Shown: positions 1 through 12,397, counted from the stretch's first letter. The stretch: 64,000 nucleotides of DNA from Lonicera japonica (GCA_021464415.1 CM038467.1:29877248-29941247); one strand, 5' to 3'. The notes: generated from the sequence alone by a model not told the origin. Numbers and translations: made by a program.

Positions 1-3000
1 GTCTGTGTATCCATGTAATCTTGAGTTAGGCGTGGATCCATACCATATGCCATAGTTCTTAGTTCCGTGTAAGTATATGAGTACTTTTTTGGTTGTTCCA
101 TGGTGAACTTGACTTGGACTCTGCATGAATCTTGATAATATGGCTTGTCGCAAACATGATATCTGGTCGTGTAGTCGTCAGATAAAGTAAGCTTCTAATG
201 AGACTCTGATAGACTGAGCTGTCCGCATGCGGTGTGCCGTCCTCTATTTTGAGTGCTTTGTCATTGTCTAGTGGTGTTGCTACTGTCTTGCATCCATTCA
301 TCTTGAACTTCTTTAGAAGACTTTATGTATATTCCTTTTGCAAGATGAAGATCCCATCTTCTTTTTGAATTATTTCTTGGGTTTTAATGTATAGCGTTGG
401 CTCGCTTTTGCTCCTCTTGAATCCTTGGTCTATAAAGCAACAATCAATTCTACTGTACCAGGCTCTTGGAGCTTGTTTTAGTCCATACAAGGCCTTCTTC
501 AACTTTAGGACCTTGTCTTCTTGTCCTTGAACCACAAACCCTTGAGGTTGCTCCACGTAGATCTCTTCTTCAAGGTAGCCATTTAAGAAAGCTGACTTTA
601 CGTCTAGTTGGTAAATCTTCCATTTCTTTTGTGCGGCAAGTGCTATCAACACATGTATTGTGTCGAGTCGTGCAACTAGAGCAAATGTCTCGTTATAATC
701 GACTCCGAACTGTTACGAGTATCCCTTTGCTACTAGTCTTGCATTATGCTTTTGTATTGAGCCATCAGGATTAAGTTTTGTCTTGTAGACCCACTTTACT
801 CCTATGACTTCTTTCTCTTGAGGAGAGTCTACTAGTTCCCATGTCTCATTCTTCTCAATCATTTTTATTTCTTCTTTCATAACTTTTCTCCATACTTCTT
901 GCTTAGAGGCTGCTTCAAAACTTTCTAGTTCTATGATAGTTAAGTTGCATGTCTTGTAAATCTCATATAGGGGTTTTGTTTTTCTCCGTGGTGACTCCGG
1001 AAAGGAATCTTCAGCTTGTCCTAGCTCTTATGTTCTTTCTTGAGTTGGCGATCCAGGTTGATCATCCACTTCTTCAACTTCTTGTTGTGGCAGTTGTGGT
1101 ACTTTGATGTTGCTTCTCTCAACCTCTTCAATCTTCCAGTTGTATGCAGTGCCTTCATCAAATCTTACGTCTCGGCTGATAATGAGCTTCCTTGTTTTTA
1201 AATTATAGACTCGATAGCCTTTTGATTAAGTACTATAGCCCAAGAAGATTTCTTTCTCTGTTTTCTCATCCAGTTTGTTTCTTTTTTCTTGTGGAATATG
1301 GACATAATAAATGCAACCGAAGACTCTGAGATGCTTTGCAGATGGTTTGATTCCACTCCAAGCTTCAACTGGTGTCTTGTCTTGAACAGCTTTGGTTGGA
1401 CATCTATTTAACAAATAGACTACAATGTAGACTGCCTTTGCCCAAAAGCATTTTGGAAGACCTTTCTCTATCAACATTGCATGTGCCATCTCCATCACAG
1501 TTCTATTTTTCTGCTCAGATACGCCATTTTGTTATGGTGCGTATCCTACAGTGAGTTGATGCTCCACACCTTCATCTTCACAGAACTTGTTAAACACATT
1601 GGACGTGTATTCTTTGCCTCTATTGCTTTTTATTGTTTTGAGGTAGTAGCCACTTTTTTTTCGACGTAGGATTTGAATTTTTTGAAGATTTCATCGACTT
1701 ACGATCTTTCACGCAAGAAATAAACCCATGTCATTCTTATATAATCATCAATAAAGAAAATGAAGTACCTATTTTGTTCAAGTGGTAGAGTACACATTGG
1801 ACCGCAGATGTCTGTGTGGACTGGCTCTAGTGGCTTTTTGGCTCTTTAAGCATTTCCTGATGGAAATGGTTGTCGATGTTGTTTACTGAGCAGACATCCT
1901 TCACAAACGTTGCTGATCTCATTAATTGTTGGAAGGTCTCGCATCATGTTCTTCTGGTGAAGAATTTTCAATCCATGGAAATTGAAGTGGCCCAACCTTC
2001 TATGCCACAACCAGGACTCGTCCACTTGTGCCTTCAATGCTACGTCACTTGTATATTTCCATTTTATAGGAAAGCATCTATTTTCCCTCATTTTGATTTT
2101 TGCAATTTTAAGGGATTTATCTTACTTATCATAAATAATGCAAGAATTTCCCTCAAAATGCAGAGAGTATCCTTTCTCCATCATCTGACCGACACTAAGC
2201 AAATTTTGGTCAATGTTAGGGACGAGGAGTACATCATTGATGTATCTCTTCCCTTTTCTTGTGTCAATGGCAATGGTGCCTTTTCCTGTTGCTTCCATGA
2301 AATCGCCATTTCCAATCTTGACTTTTGTTTTGATTTTATCATGTAAGACTAAAGAAAATAGTTTCATTTTTTGTCATGTGGTTGCTACAACCGCTATCTA
2401 GATACCAGGTATCTTTCCGTTCTTCTGATGTTGGTTTGCATACATAGAATATATAATTTTCTTCATTTTTTTCTTCTGTGAAATTAGCTTGATGAGTTTT
2501 CTTCAATCTACAAGTATTTTCAACGTGCCCAAATTTTTTACAATTTTGGCACTGTGATTTTCTTTTAAACCAGCAATCTTTCTCCAAGTGGCTTTTTCTT
2601 TTGCAAATGCCACAAGAAGGGTACTTGCCATTATTTTATGTTTGTTTTCCTTGAGTGATCTTGCTTCTAAAATTTTCGTTTGACTTTCTGCCACCTTCTT
2701 TTGGTTTAATAGACCGCTGATTTATTTTAACTGAAAGGCATTTTCAGTGATGTTTTCATTTCGCCTATTCAATCTTTTCTCATGTGTTTCAAGGGAGCCC
2801 ATTAACTCTGTTGATGATAGAGTTTCTATATCCTTGGACTCTTCAATAGCAGAAATTATTGTATCATATTTTTCTGTGCAACTAATTAATATTTTTTCAA
2901 CTATTTTCTTGTCAGAAATGGTTTCTCCATAGGCTCTCATTTGATTAACTATTTCTTTTATTCTGGAATAATAATTTTTTGCTGTCTCATTATCTTTCAT

Positions 3001-3375
3001 TTTTATATTTTCAAAATCTCTTCTAAGAGTCTACAATTTGACGGTTCGTACCTTCTTGGTTCCTTGAAACTCTTCCTGCAATGTGTCCCATGCTTCTTTC
3101 GCCGTTGTTGCACCCATGATTCGTGGAAAAATTTCATCTGCCATAGCTTGCTGGATGGCGAAAAGTGCTTGGGAATCTTTTTGTTGATTCTTTTCAAGCG
3201 TCTTTTTTTGATTAGTTGAGAGTGTGGAGGTGTCCTCCAGAATATTAAATCCTTCTTCAACAATTTTCCATAGATTTTGAAAACAGAAGTAAGTCCTCAT
3301 TTTGATGGACCAAATATCATAATTTTCTCCATGGAAAATTGGAAGTGGAACAGAGGGGCGGTTGGAATCTGCCAT
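1..3375 (-). pseudogene. copia gag-pol polyprotein relic
   Basis: Gag starts at 3375 with a UBN2-type capsid region (motif FHGENYDIW) and has a TAG stop near 3030. A CCHC zinc knuckle (CQNCKKFGHVENTC) lies near 2540 and the protease motif LDSG near 2420. A GAG-pre-integrase segment (WHRRLGHFNFHGL) sits at about 2010, and an integrase C-terminal part at 1226-1498 (motif LLNRCPTKA). RT lies at 323-652 ([22 protein letters not shown]) and the RT tail at 59-301. The segment that should hold the YVDD catalytic box is missing between the TLYIKTQ and EDGIFI motifs near 370-395, which looks like an internal deletion. Reading frames change repeatedly, so no functional polyprotein can be made. Confidence 0.92.
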
Positions 3376-3420
3376 AAGTGATAACGTAAAAATACTACGC
3401 CCAATAAATGATCGAACAAA

Positions 3421-3432
3421 GCTCTGATACCA
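3421..3432 (-). other. retrotransposon primer binding site
   Basis: On the minus strand this reads TGGTATCAGAGC, the standard complement of the initiator methionine tRNA 3' end used by plant copia elements. It sits one base inside the LTR boundary. Confidence 0.9.
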
Positions 3433-3433
3433 T

Positions 3434-3838
3434 TGATGGTATAATATTGATGTGTTATAAGGTTAATTTATTTATTGGAATAATGTGAGGCATAGAGAAA
3501 GCAATGGGATATATTTTGTATATAATGATCGGTGATGAGACAATGAATTGTTATATATCGGAGGAGAAATAGCCTTATGTGTGAAAAAGTTTACTTTGTG
3601 AGGAAGTGTAAAGACTTGTATTATTAAGCTTAATTATAAATGAAGGAGTTCGAGCTTATTTATAGACTACATGGGTTGGTTTAAAACATGCGGTCATTAA
3701 TTACTTCATTTTCTAGTAATTTCTTTACTAACTTCATTATTATCCACTTATTTTTCCATACAAATCTAGAGAGCTCTAACTCTAGATTATACAAATATTT
3801 TGTAGAAAGTTCTAGAGAAATGTGCAGCATTTTCATCA
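3434..3838 (-). repeat. copia 5' LTR (about 405 bp)
   Basis: The LTR is bounded by TGATG and CATCA, short inverted ends of the TG...CA type, with the PBS directly adjacent on the inside. On the minus strand a TATAAATA box occurs at about 3657-3665, as expected for an LTR promoter. The outer boundary is inferred from the inverted ends because the partner LTR is outside the window. Confidence 0.75.
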
Positions 3839-4084
3839 AGTAGCTACGATGGTAAGTCGGAAACGATGATTCTTGAAATTTGTTATTATCTGAGAGAGAA
3901 GAAATTATGTGTGAAATAAATTTTACAGTTTTCTCAGCCCTCCTAATTCCGTCCCTTGTCCCACGTGAAGTAACCAGTACAATTCAAGCCTCAAAATACA
4001 ATCAAACTTTAGGCATCGCATAAAACAGAAAATACCCCTTTATTCAAATCAATATGCAAATAAATAACATTTTTATTATAATTA

Positions 4085-4190
4085 TGATTCCCAAAAGCTC
4101 TTACAGATCGAGTAAAGCCCTTGTTTTTGTTTTTTTTTCATCAGCAAGCTAGTAGTTTACAGTTCACTTGCTGATATTTATAATTATGCA
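4085..4190. repeat. direct repeat copy 1 (partner at 4866-4965)
   Basis: Shares ATGATTCCCAAAAG, CTTACAGA, AGCAAGCTA and CAGTTCACTTGCTGA in the same order and spacing with 4866-4965. The copies are about 780 bp apart and diverged. The second copy lies about 200 bp downstream of the phylloplanin-like stop codon, so these may be duplicated 3' flanks of that gene family. Confidence 0.75.
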
Positions 4191-4865
4191 AATATCCGAA
4201 AAGTTTGTGCAATTTTTTTGGTCCATCTCTTGGTTGGCTACTAGTTCTGGTAAATTTTGAGTCGGGTTAGATATATGGATCGGATGTTCACCATGCCAAA
4301 AATTTGGAAATGAACTAGTATTTTATATATCTATGGATTCATGTATCAGATCAGATCAAATTTGGTATATTCTTAGTTGGATCGGATTAAGATACAATAT
4401 AATTCGGTCCATGACAAGTCTAAACATGGATATACTAGCAAAGATTTTTTAACCGCGGTATAAAATCAACTAAAGTAATTTTAAGACAAGAAAAATAATT
4501 ACAAGGTTAGATATGTACTTGATTTCCCACTTACTTTAGAAGTAGACCAATATAATTTAACAAGTAATATATAATTCCACTAGGAATTGGAAGGCACAGT
4601 TCATCAATATAAAATTTCCACTATATGAATAAATTTACAGTTTTGTAAATTAGATTAACCACTTATAGAATTTAAGTTAGGGATTAAAATCGGTTACCAT
4701 ATAGTAAGACTTGTGATTCATTTAATGCATGTGCAATATTATATTAGAGCATCTCCAATGTAAAAAAGATTCGATAACTTCAAACCATGAGCATATAACC
4801 ACATTTTTCTTTAACAAATTAAAATCGTTACGCAAACACATGCAACATTTTATATATTATATATA

Positions 4866-4965
4866 TGATTCCCAAAAGATCTTACAGAATACAAGTCTTG
4901 CTTTTATTTTTCACTAGCAAGCTATATAAAACAGTTCACTTGCTGACATTCATAATTAAAAAGGA
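4866..4965. repeat. direct repeat copy 2 (partner at 4085-4190)
   Basis: Ordered match to 4085-4190, described there. It lies just 3' of the phylloplanin-like pseudogene on the minus strand. Confidence 0.75.
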
Positions 4966-5169
4966 ACTATAAATCCAAATACGAACAATACATAGGAGAG
5001 GTAAAAGATCATTACTGTGGACACATCTTACCGTTGTTATTACTATATATTTAGGTGACACTTTGCCAAACCAGATATGGTTATTCCTAAAGCAATGTGC
5101 AAATGTGAAAGAATACATAATAACTTTTCACAACAACACTACACTCCGCGATAGTCATAATTTCTTTGA

Positions 5170-5815
5170 TTAGTTAAGTGTACCAAGGAAGCGGAAGCCA
5201 GAAGGAATAATATTGACAATACTTAGAAGCCCCACAAGCGTGTTAATAAGTTGAAGCGGTGATATTAAGCCCCCAATTGATGGCAAACTTGAGTTGCAGC
5301 TCGAGAGCGGCGTGTTGACAACAATGTTGCAATTGGAGAGATACTGAAGATAGCACAAACTAAAGTGGATCCAATAGTATTAAAAGTAGTCCTGAGTTAT
5401 TTGTGGTTACACTCGACACCATGTTTCCATTTTCGCATCTCAGTTGCACTAGAGCATCTGCAAAAGCATGTACTTAAATCTTATCTATATTTATATTGCT
5501 TGTGTGTCTCTATCTATCACTATATATGTGAACAACATTAATAACTAGATTATACAGTTATGTAAGATGTAGAGTGAAAGTGAAACAACATAATGACTCT
5601 TAATTTAAGACGGAGGGGTAAACTTACTAGAGAAAACGGGAGTAGAAGTGCCATTGATACAAACGTTGCCATTGGCTGTACAGTAAACAGTTCCTTGGAT
5701 ACGGATCAAACCAGGAGTCCACTCACTATTCCAAGCTGCCCTTTTACGTACTAGATGCCCCCATTAATATTGCACTAACCAAAATGCAAACCAAGAGGAT
5801 TGATTTATTTCCCAT
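5170..5815 (-). pseudogene. phylloplanin-like (Ole e 1-like) secreted protein, two-exon pseudogene
   Basis: Phylloplanins are small secreted leaf-surface proteins with antifungal activity in tobacco. Exon 1 (5628-5815) opens with a hydrophobic signal-peptide start (MGNKSILLVCILVSAILMG). It then reads QLGIVSGLL in one frame and GLIRIQGTVYCTANGNVC in the next, so single-base frameshifts have accumulated. The splice donor is CTCTA|GTAAGT, and exon 2 (5170-5457) begins after TTTGCAG. Joined phases give the family motif VFxNAxVQLRC. Exon 2 carries a TAG stop after LLDPL, a further frameshift, then VVNTPLSSCNSSLP and a clean C-terminus ending PSGFRFLGTLN. At least one nonsense mutation and three frameshifts argue for a pseudogene rather than a sequencing slip. 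The assignment rests on remembered family motifs. Confidence 0.8.
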
Positions 5816-5910
5816 GGCTATACTCTTAGTAATTTATCTCTTAAAGTGCTTGCAATTGTGTGTAGCAAAATTGCAAACTTGACATGCAAAAATTTGCTAT
5901 GTACGTTACC

Positions 5911-5920
5911 CTATTTATAG
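5911..5920 (-). promoter_or_regulatory. TATA box of the phylloplanin-like pseudogene
   Basis: The minus strand reads CTATAAATAG about 95 bp upstream of the ATG at 5815, a normal plant core-promoter distance. Confidence 0.6.
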
Positions 5921-7051
5921 GAAGGGTGATGCCATCCTTGTAACGACTCTTGTGTGTGTGGCTGTTGTAATTTCACGGCCAAAGGAGAGATTACTGGGCC
6001 CAGAATTCATCCCATTTCATACAGCCGGGATGGTAAAGTGATGTGCTATATACAAATATGAGAAATTTAAACATTTTCTGGCAAGAGGCTTGTTAGACAG
6101 TAGCTCATGAACAAAATCGTAAGAGCTTAGACTAAAGCCAACAATATCTTGCTAAGCAGCTAGCCCTTGATGAGTAAGAGTTCTAGTTGGTTTCTTACTT
6201 AGATTTGGAAGATTGACGAGCTTTTGTACTCAAACTCAATTAATAAATTAACTTTGGCTTCAGATTGTATTCATGCTTGGTTAGTTGACCTTACAAACCA
6301 ATCTCGATCTAGCCTTTAATTGTTTCAATTGTAAGAGGAGCTTGAATATCTTAGTTCGTATAAGGGGTGGGACGTCACGACCTTGGTGTTGGGAGTGAAC
6401 TGCTATAAGTACTTTTCTAAATGCGCTAGGTGCTGACTTACTGTTAGAGTTCGATGCGCGTAGCCAAACATATCTTCATAGTAATTAGGACGCCTTTTGA
6501 GAATTTGAGACCAAACTATAAAATACCTTATTCAGACAATCTCTACCACTCGCCATTAGTTTCTTTCTCGTGTGTGAAAAGTATTACCATGAAGATCTGA
6601 GTAAGTTAGTCAGTTGGAAGGAAGCAAGTAGATTTGTGGGCAGCAGTACTCCTGAGTCTCAATGGCACACTTTTCTTAGTTTTCTTTCACGCATATAATC
6701 GAACTTAATGATATAAATTTAATATTGCTTCAACAAAATACTCCTCTCGATCACGACAACTTGAGATCTATGTATGGTCCAAACTGCAGCAATTAGATGA
6801 AAACGCAACCTCAACAATAATCAACCCTACATTTTCCTAAGATGCAATATAGAATTATAAGTTTGGGTGACATAGTGACAACTTGCAAAACAGGAGAATG
6901 AAGAGCTAGTATTGATGTTATTTGAAGCTTGCAAAGAAAAATTCCAGTGGTTTGTTTAAATTAGTCCTCTATTGGTCCAAATTATGAATTCAGTTTTTGA
7001 CTTGGTTCACTAATTTCAACCAAAGAACAACACTTGTTTGGTATCTTGAGA
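5921..7051. other. intergenic DNA, nothing recognised
   Basis: I see no coding sequence, RNA gene or paired repeat here. It is the upstream flank of the phylloplanin-like relic. Confidence 0.5.
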
Positions 7052-7586
7052 TTTGATACAATGATTATTGTTGGAAAATTTATATTTTTTAATTTATGTG
7101 GGAAACATATTATAATATTTCAATTATATATGCTATTTAAATTAATGGGCTAATTTTTGGTGATATGAATATATGGAAGGCCACATGAGTAGATGGTTAT
7201 CCCAACTTTACAAAGATAAGAAAGAAGAAAAGGACAAGAAAGGTAAAGCTCCCATATGAAGAATTATTGATCTCTGACCAAGTTTAAAAGTAACTTTTTT
7301 TAAAGTAAATTGCTTTATTAAAGCATTTTGACACTTTGCTCCAAACGACTGCATCAGGGATCTTTTTGTCTTTTTCAAGCACACGTTAGCAACGACCTCA
7401 TTCGGACTTAAAACATGTTGAAGTCTGTAATTGTTGCCTATATAAGAGGCTCTTATGTAATGTAAAATTTATCTTTTTTTCTTTTTCTTTCCATGTTTTC
7501 TCTCTCTCTCTCTCTCTTTCATAATATTTCTTTCTTCCAGTTTGTAATCTTTTCTGTTTAAATATTTTTTTTTCTTTTAGTGATCC
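7052..7586 (+). repeat. LTR-like remnant 1
   Basis: The first 113 bp (7052-7164) match 7587-7699 closely, beginning TTTGATACAATGATTATTG and containing TGTTGGAAAATTTATA. Downstream a TATATAAG box at about 7439 and a CT-rich microsatellite near 7500 resemble the U3-R-U5 layout of a plant LTR. No boundaries or target duplications were found. Confidence 0.5.
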
Positions 7587-8000
7587 TTTGATACAATGAT
7601 TATTGTTAGAAAATTTATATTTTCTAATTTATGTCGGTAACATATTATAATATTTCAATTATATTTGCTATTTAAATTAATGGCTAATTTTTTGTGATCT
7701 AATTAATTTTGTTAAGCCTATGAACTACTTAAATAAGTGTGAGCCAAATGTGTAGATATCTTATATGGGCTTGTTAGGTTATTATGGAATCCTAATTAGA
7801 CTATATATAAAAAGGATATTAGGGTTATGATCCCCAATACATCAAATCAAAATGCAGCTCTTTTCTCCCCATCTGGAAGAGAAACAAATTCCTCATTAAA
7901 ATACTTAGGCGATTTGGTTGATGAAGATTACGTACCTACTCGATTCTTATTGTTATATTGGCCAATTCTCGTATTCCGCATTTATTTATCATGAATCCAA
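7587..8000 (+). repeat. LTR-like remnant 2, related to the copia LTR at 53210
   Basis: Starts with the same 113-bp block as 7052. It then reads GTGTAGATAT, GGGCTTGTTAG, a TATATATAAAA box near 7804 and TTAGGGTTATGATCCCCA, similar in order and wording to the LTR at 53210-53693 (GTGTAGATACTT, GGTTATGATCCCCAGA). I infer a diverged solo LTR; the ends are not defined. Confidence 0.5.
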
Positions 8001-9883
8001 GTATGCGATTTAATTGTTTTAATTTAAATTTTGATGATTTGACATGTTAGTTTAAGGATTAATTTCTACTAGAAATTAGGTAGAAGGGCTTATCATCTTA
8101 AACTAGAGTAGGCTGTTGATCAATTTTAAACTTTACTTTTTAGTACATTTTACCTTATATTTTGGTTTAAATTTGATTTCAACATATATATATATATATA
8201 TATATATCATATTTGAACCTATTTGTTTGAATTGAATTGTGTTTTTACTTAATATTTTTAAACTCACTTTTAATAAAATATTTTATATTGTCAAGTACTA
8301 CTTCACTTCAATAAACCAGTGTTTTCGGTAAAATTAAATAACGCGAATTGATTCCATAACTAGATTGGTACATATAGCTCATGCCATGCATGAATTATCA
8401 TGAAAGATACGAATTTATGAGATTAATTAGCTTATGGTTATTAGTGGGGGAGTAAATGGATATTCAAAAATTCGAATCTGTTTCGAATTCGAATTCGTAT
8501 TTTTTGGATATTTATTTGAATGGATATTTGGAAAAGGTGATTTGGATAGTGTTTAGAAATATCTGAAAAAACGGATAGGAATATGGATATTGATAATATT
8601 CGACTTGGATAATCCGTATTCGAAGTGGATTTATTTACAGGTATCCGATTTATCGGAAATCCGCATCCGCTATAATTTAGTATAGTAAATATATACATAT
8701 GTCTTCATTTTTAAAAAAAATCAAAAAGGGGTTAATATGGTATGAATAAGCTGGTGTAATTTACCAAAAAAAATTTAAACTAAAAAAAAGAAGGAAAAAG
8801 CCTATAAAAAAGGAAAAAAAAAGAGAAAACTATTTACAAAATATATGATTTGCAAGGATTCAATACCATATCAAATTTAAAATTATAATGATTTTCAACT
8901 TTGATTTTTCATTTTGATCCATAAGGTTATATTATAATTTTAGCGTAAATCTTATTAAGTTATACAAAAGAAATATAATAAATTCATTATTTGTGTTAAA
9001 AACTTGACATAAAACGTTAGTCATTATTTTAATAATTTTTGCAATGTTTTGTTATACTTCTCGAATGTGTCATTTTAATTAAAAGATTATGTAATCAAAT
9101 ATAATTATAATATTGAGGTAATTTTTATGTTAACAAAACATAAGCAATGTGTATATAGTTATACATAAAAATGGATAGAAATATTACCTGAATCTGAGAT
9201 ATCCGATAAGATAAGAATAAGAATAGTTTAATATAATATCTCAAAGGATATTAATAAGGATTTGTATAGTAGATTTAAAAAATGGATACATATAATTCAT
9301 GGTCCACCGAATTGCCCGTTGTGTTTTCTGGAACCTATAGATTCCCATATTGTTTTTTATTCTTATTTTTAATTAAAGTTTTCACTTGTTTAATTGCCTT
9401 CGTACATTGTTTTTAGTGTTATTCTTATTTATCCTTATTGCATGTTCTAGTTATATTAGTTTGATTTCCTTTAACATAGTGATGTGTTGCTGCCTTTTGT
9501 TTTGCATTAGTTGCGTGTTTAAGTTAATTTTATTACATTTAGTTAGTGATCTTTCCTCTCTCTATATATATGATATTTTTTTATCTCCCTTTTAAAAGAA
9601 ATATTCATAACTCAAAGACCTACCCTCCTCCCCACGGATTGACTTCGAACTTACCGTATTACTTGACCGGACACCTACACTTGGGTGTTATAACTTGCGT
9701 CATTTTCATGGCAAGTCAGGTGCTATTTGCATACCCAAGTGACTTAATTCCACTCCCCTGCTTAGTTTCACTCCTTATACTTTAAAAGTTTTGCTCACTC
9801 ACACTCCATTATTACTACTCCCAGCTTTCTGATCTATATTAGATAAAGAGATTCATTGTTACTGTTAATTAGGAAAAAAAAAC
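8001..9883. other. AT-rich intergenic DNA
   Basis: Contains a (TA)n run near 8186-8207 and a patch near 8460-8680 with repeated GAATTCG and GGATAT words. Open frames here are low-complexity and unlike any family I recognise. Confidence 0.5.
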
Positions 9884-9904
9884 TTAGGGGGTTGTTTGTT
9901 TCAA

Positions 9905-9945
9905 CCACTTAAATCTGAAAACTTTAAGTTTTCGGATTTAAGTGG
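9905..9945. repeat. sub-terminal palindrome of the Harbinger element
   Basis: CCACTTAAATCTGAAAACT is followed by its reverse complement with one mismatch, giving a 41-bp hairpin 18 bp inside the element end. More ACTTAAAT and TTAAGTGG words follow to about 10050. Sub-terminal repeats of this kind are typical transposase-binding regions. Confidence 0.85.
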
Positions 9946-11149
9946 TGTAAATGTTGTTTGGTTAGCAAAAAATATAAGTGATGTATCACTTAAATATGAA
10001 AAATTTTGTCAAAATTTTTAAGTGGTAAAATTACCACTTAAATCTAAAATTTGAAAACACTTCACATCACAATACCCATTTTATCCTCGTTGAACCCTAA
10101 AAACACGCTGCTTTTATCCTCTTCTCATTCTCCAGCTTCATGCAGTTTTTTCTTTTTTGCATTTCTCCACAATGACGCCACTGCAGCCGTTGTTGCTTCT
10201 TCATGCTTCTCTCTTTCATAGACGTCGGAGGTACACTTTTTTCTCTCTCTTTATTCTTTTTCTTGATTAATTTGGGTGTTTGATTCGTGCTAATGGTGGT
10301 GTCTTCTTATTTTGGTTTGGATTTTGAAATGGTGGTGTTTGTGTATTTTGAAAGGAATTATACAACTATGTACGGATAATCCTTCAAGGCATGTTTGATG
10401 AAGCTTCTTTTCGTTGGAATTATAGTGATTTTCTGTATAAAATTTTCTTGGTGATTTCTAAGATGTAGGAATTTCAAAGGCGTGTTTGATAAAGCTTCTT
10501 TTTCGTTGGAAAATACTCAAGATTTTCATAATTTTCAATGGAATCATTTTCTATAGTACAACTTGGTTGAGCCTAATTTTTCCATTTTCCATGTCATTCA
10601 AAAACCATTTCCGACCTAAGCCAGTCTTTTTAATGGAAAATCTTTCCATGGAACTTAATTCTCTTCCGCCCTGGCTATCAAACAAACCCAAAGTGTCTCC
10701 ATTTTTCATCCCTTTGTGATTTATAGTCAGGAAATGAAAAATCTTGTGGTGATCTATTTGTCGTGGTAAATTAGGTGTGTTGTTTGTGAATCTTGTGTTG
10801 CTAAATTTGGTGTTATATATATGTATAGATTCATATGTGCATATTCATATATCTGTTTTTGCTGAAATATATTCATTGTTTGAGGTTACTTGAATGTATA
10901 CACAGTTTACTTGGATCTGTATGTATACATAGTTTTTGTTTGAAATATATGCATTCTTTGATGGGTTTTTATGAATTCAAGAAAAATCTCTGTTTTTTTT
11001 AACAAATAACCTCTGTTTGTTTTCATTTTGTCTGAAATTTTACAGGTGGATTTTTAGTTCAATTTTCTTATTCTTAAGGATAAATAAAAAACATCATTAA
11101 TTAATAAAAGCCTCTAAAAGATGATTCATATACCTCTTTTTTTATAGGA

Positions 11150-12072
11150 ATGCCTCGAAAACAAGGTGAGAGAATGAAATTTGCGCGTAATACCAATAAA
11201 AGAGAGTTTATTGAATTGTGTTTACGAGAAGTCACCCGAGAAGGTTATTGTGAACATCATTGAAGAATGATTCTTGGACTAGGATAGCTGAAGATATGAA
11301 AAATAAGTACAACAAAAATTTTAACCAAAAGCAACTTAAGAACCAATGGGACTACTTTAAAAGGCTTTATTCGGCTTGGAGGGTGTTGGAGACTAAAATT
11401 GGGCGTGGGTATAATCCCAAAACTGGGACATTTGATTGGCCCAATCATGTTTGGGATGATATTATAAAGGCAAGAGCTAATCTTGTATACTTGTTTAGTT
11501 TATTTAGTAAATAATTTTTTCATATATTTAACATTATCCTATTTTTTCATAAGGATTTGCTTAAGTCGTTGTTTGAGTCCACTATAGCTACTGGAGATAA
11601 AGCTTTTAGTCCCATGCATCCATTACTTAAAGAGAATCCCCACAATCATTAAACACTTGAAGATGATGATTTCGAAGCGTTTAAGAAGGAGGAACCACTA
11701 ATATCTCAAGAAAACCAACCTATCTTTGATTCCTATTTCTCCGAATATAGCTTTTATGATGAACATAACAACCCCACTTTCGAAAAAAGAACTCAAACCA
11801 ATGCTTAAGAACATTTGGGTTAAACTGATGGGGTTTCCTCCCGTCAATCTAAGAAGAAGCGCAAATGAGATAGTGTTGAGGACCCTTTGATACAAAGTGT
11901 TGATGATCTCATTGGACTAATCAAGAACGACCAAGCAGCGGATGACAAAACCATAGATGATTGTTTTGCGACAATGGATGAATTTATGGCATTGGGTATA
12001 CTATATGAAGATCTATATATTCCGGCCATGCAAGCATTTAATGCAAAGCGGATCATAAGAAGTTTTTCTTGA
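11150..12072 (+). pseudogene. Harbinger-associated MYB/SANT-like DNA-binding protein (broken)
   Basis: In PIF/Harbinger elements a MYB/SANT-like partner protein works with the transposase in DNA binding or nuclear import. The relic starts with MPRKQGERMKF at 11150 and has a frameshift/stop at about 11262. The conserved domain follows at 11260-11514 (DSWTRIAEDMKNKYN, LKNQWDYFKRLYSAW, WPNHVWDDII). An acidic middle region with several stops follows, then a C-terminal helix region ending near 12072. It lies 5' of the transposase in the same direction. Confidence 0.85.
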
Positions 12073-12397
12073 AGATACAAAGCAATGAACGCAAACTAAG
12101 CTTGATAAATAGGATAGGAGGAAACATTTGATTGGTTGGCATGTGTTAGATTATTGAAATGTTATTTTGGTTTAGTTCAGGACTCTTTTGTTGTCATGAC
12201 GTTCTAAGTAAATTTTTTGTGGGTATGCAATTATAGCCTACTTTGTAATTTTTGTTGGCAAGTATGATGTACTAAATGTACTTGGGAAAAAAATTTGTCT
12301 TTCATTTATTTTGTTATTTTCTCCGCTTATAAAATACTATTTATTTTTTTAAATTGTTCATTTATTCTAATAAAAATTATTCTTATGTTTTAGCAAA

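Larger units (their letters stand above)
1..3838 (-). mobile_element. Ty1/copia LTR retrotransposon, left-truncated by window edge
   Basis: The minus strand reads, in order, a 5' LTR (3434-3838), a primer binding site (3421-3432), gag, protease, integrase and reverse transcriptase, and runs off the left edge before RNase H is complete. The domain order protease-integrase-RT is that of Ty1/copia. Many stops and frameshifts show the copy is dead. The 3' LTR lies outside the window, so its target duplication cannot be checked. Confidence 0.93.
3839..5169. other. AT-rich intergenic DNA with a duplicated 3'-flank segment
   Basis: No coding sequence is recognisable. It contains two related segments of about 100 bp (4085-4190 and 4866-4965) downstream of the phylloplanin-like relic. 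Near 4747 a single GAGCATCTCCAATG motif, typical of plant MITE ends, occurs without a visible partner. Confidence 0.6.

Noticed and set aside
8441..8698. 85-codon minus-strand frame rich in Ile/Arg/Asn
   Set aside because: It comes from reiterated GGATAT and GAATTCG words and resembles no protein family.
9386..9785. Two overlapping hydrophobic frames that could suggest a membrane protein
   Set aside because: T-rich intergenic DNA gives Phe/Leu/Ile-rich frames by composition; there is no motif or gene context.
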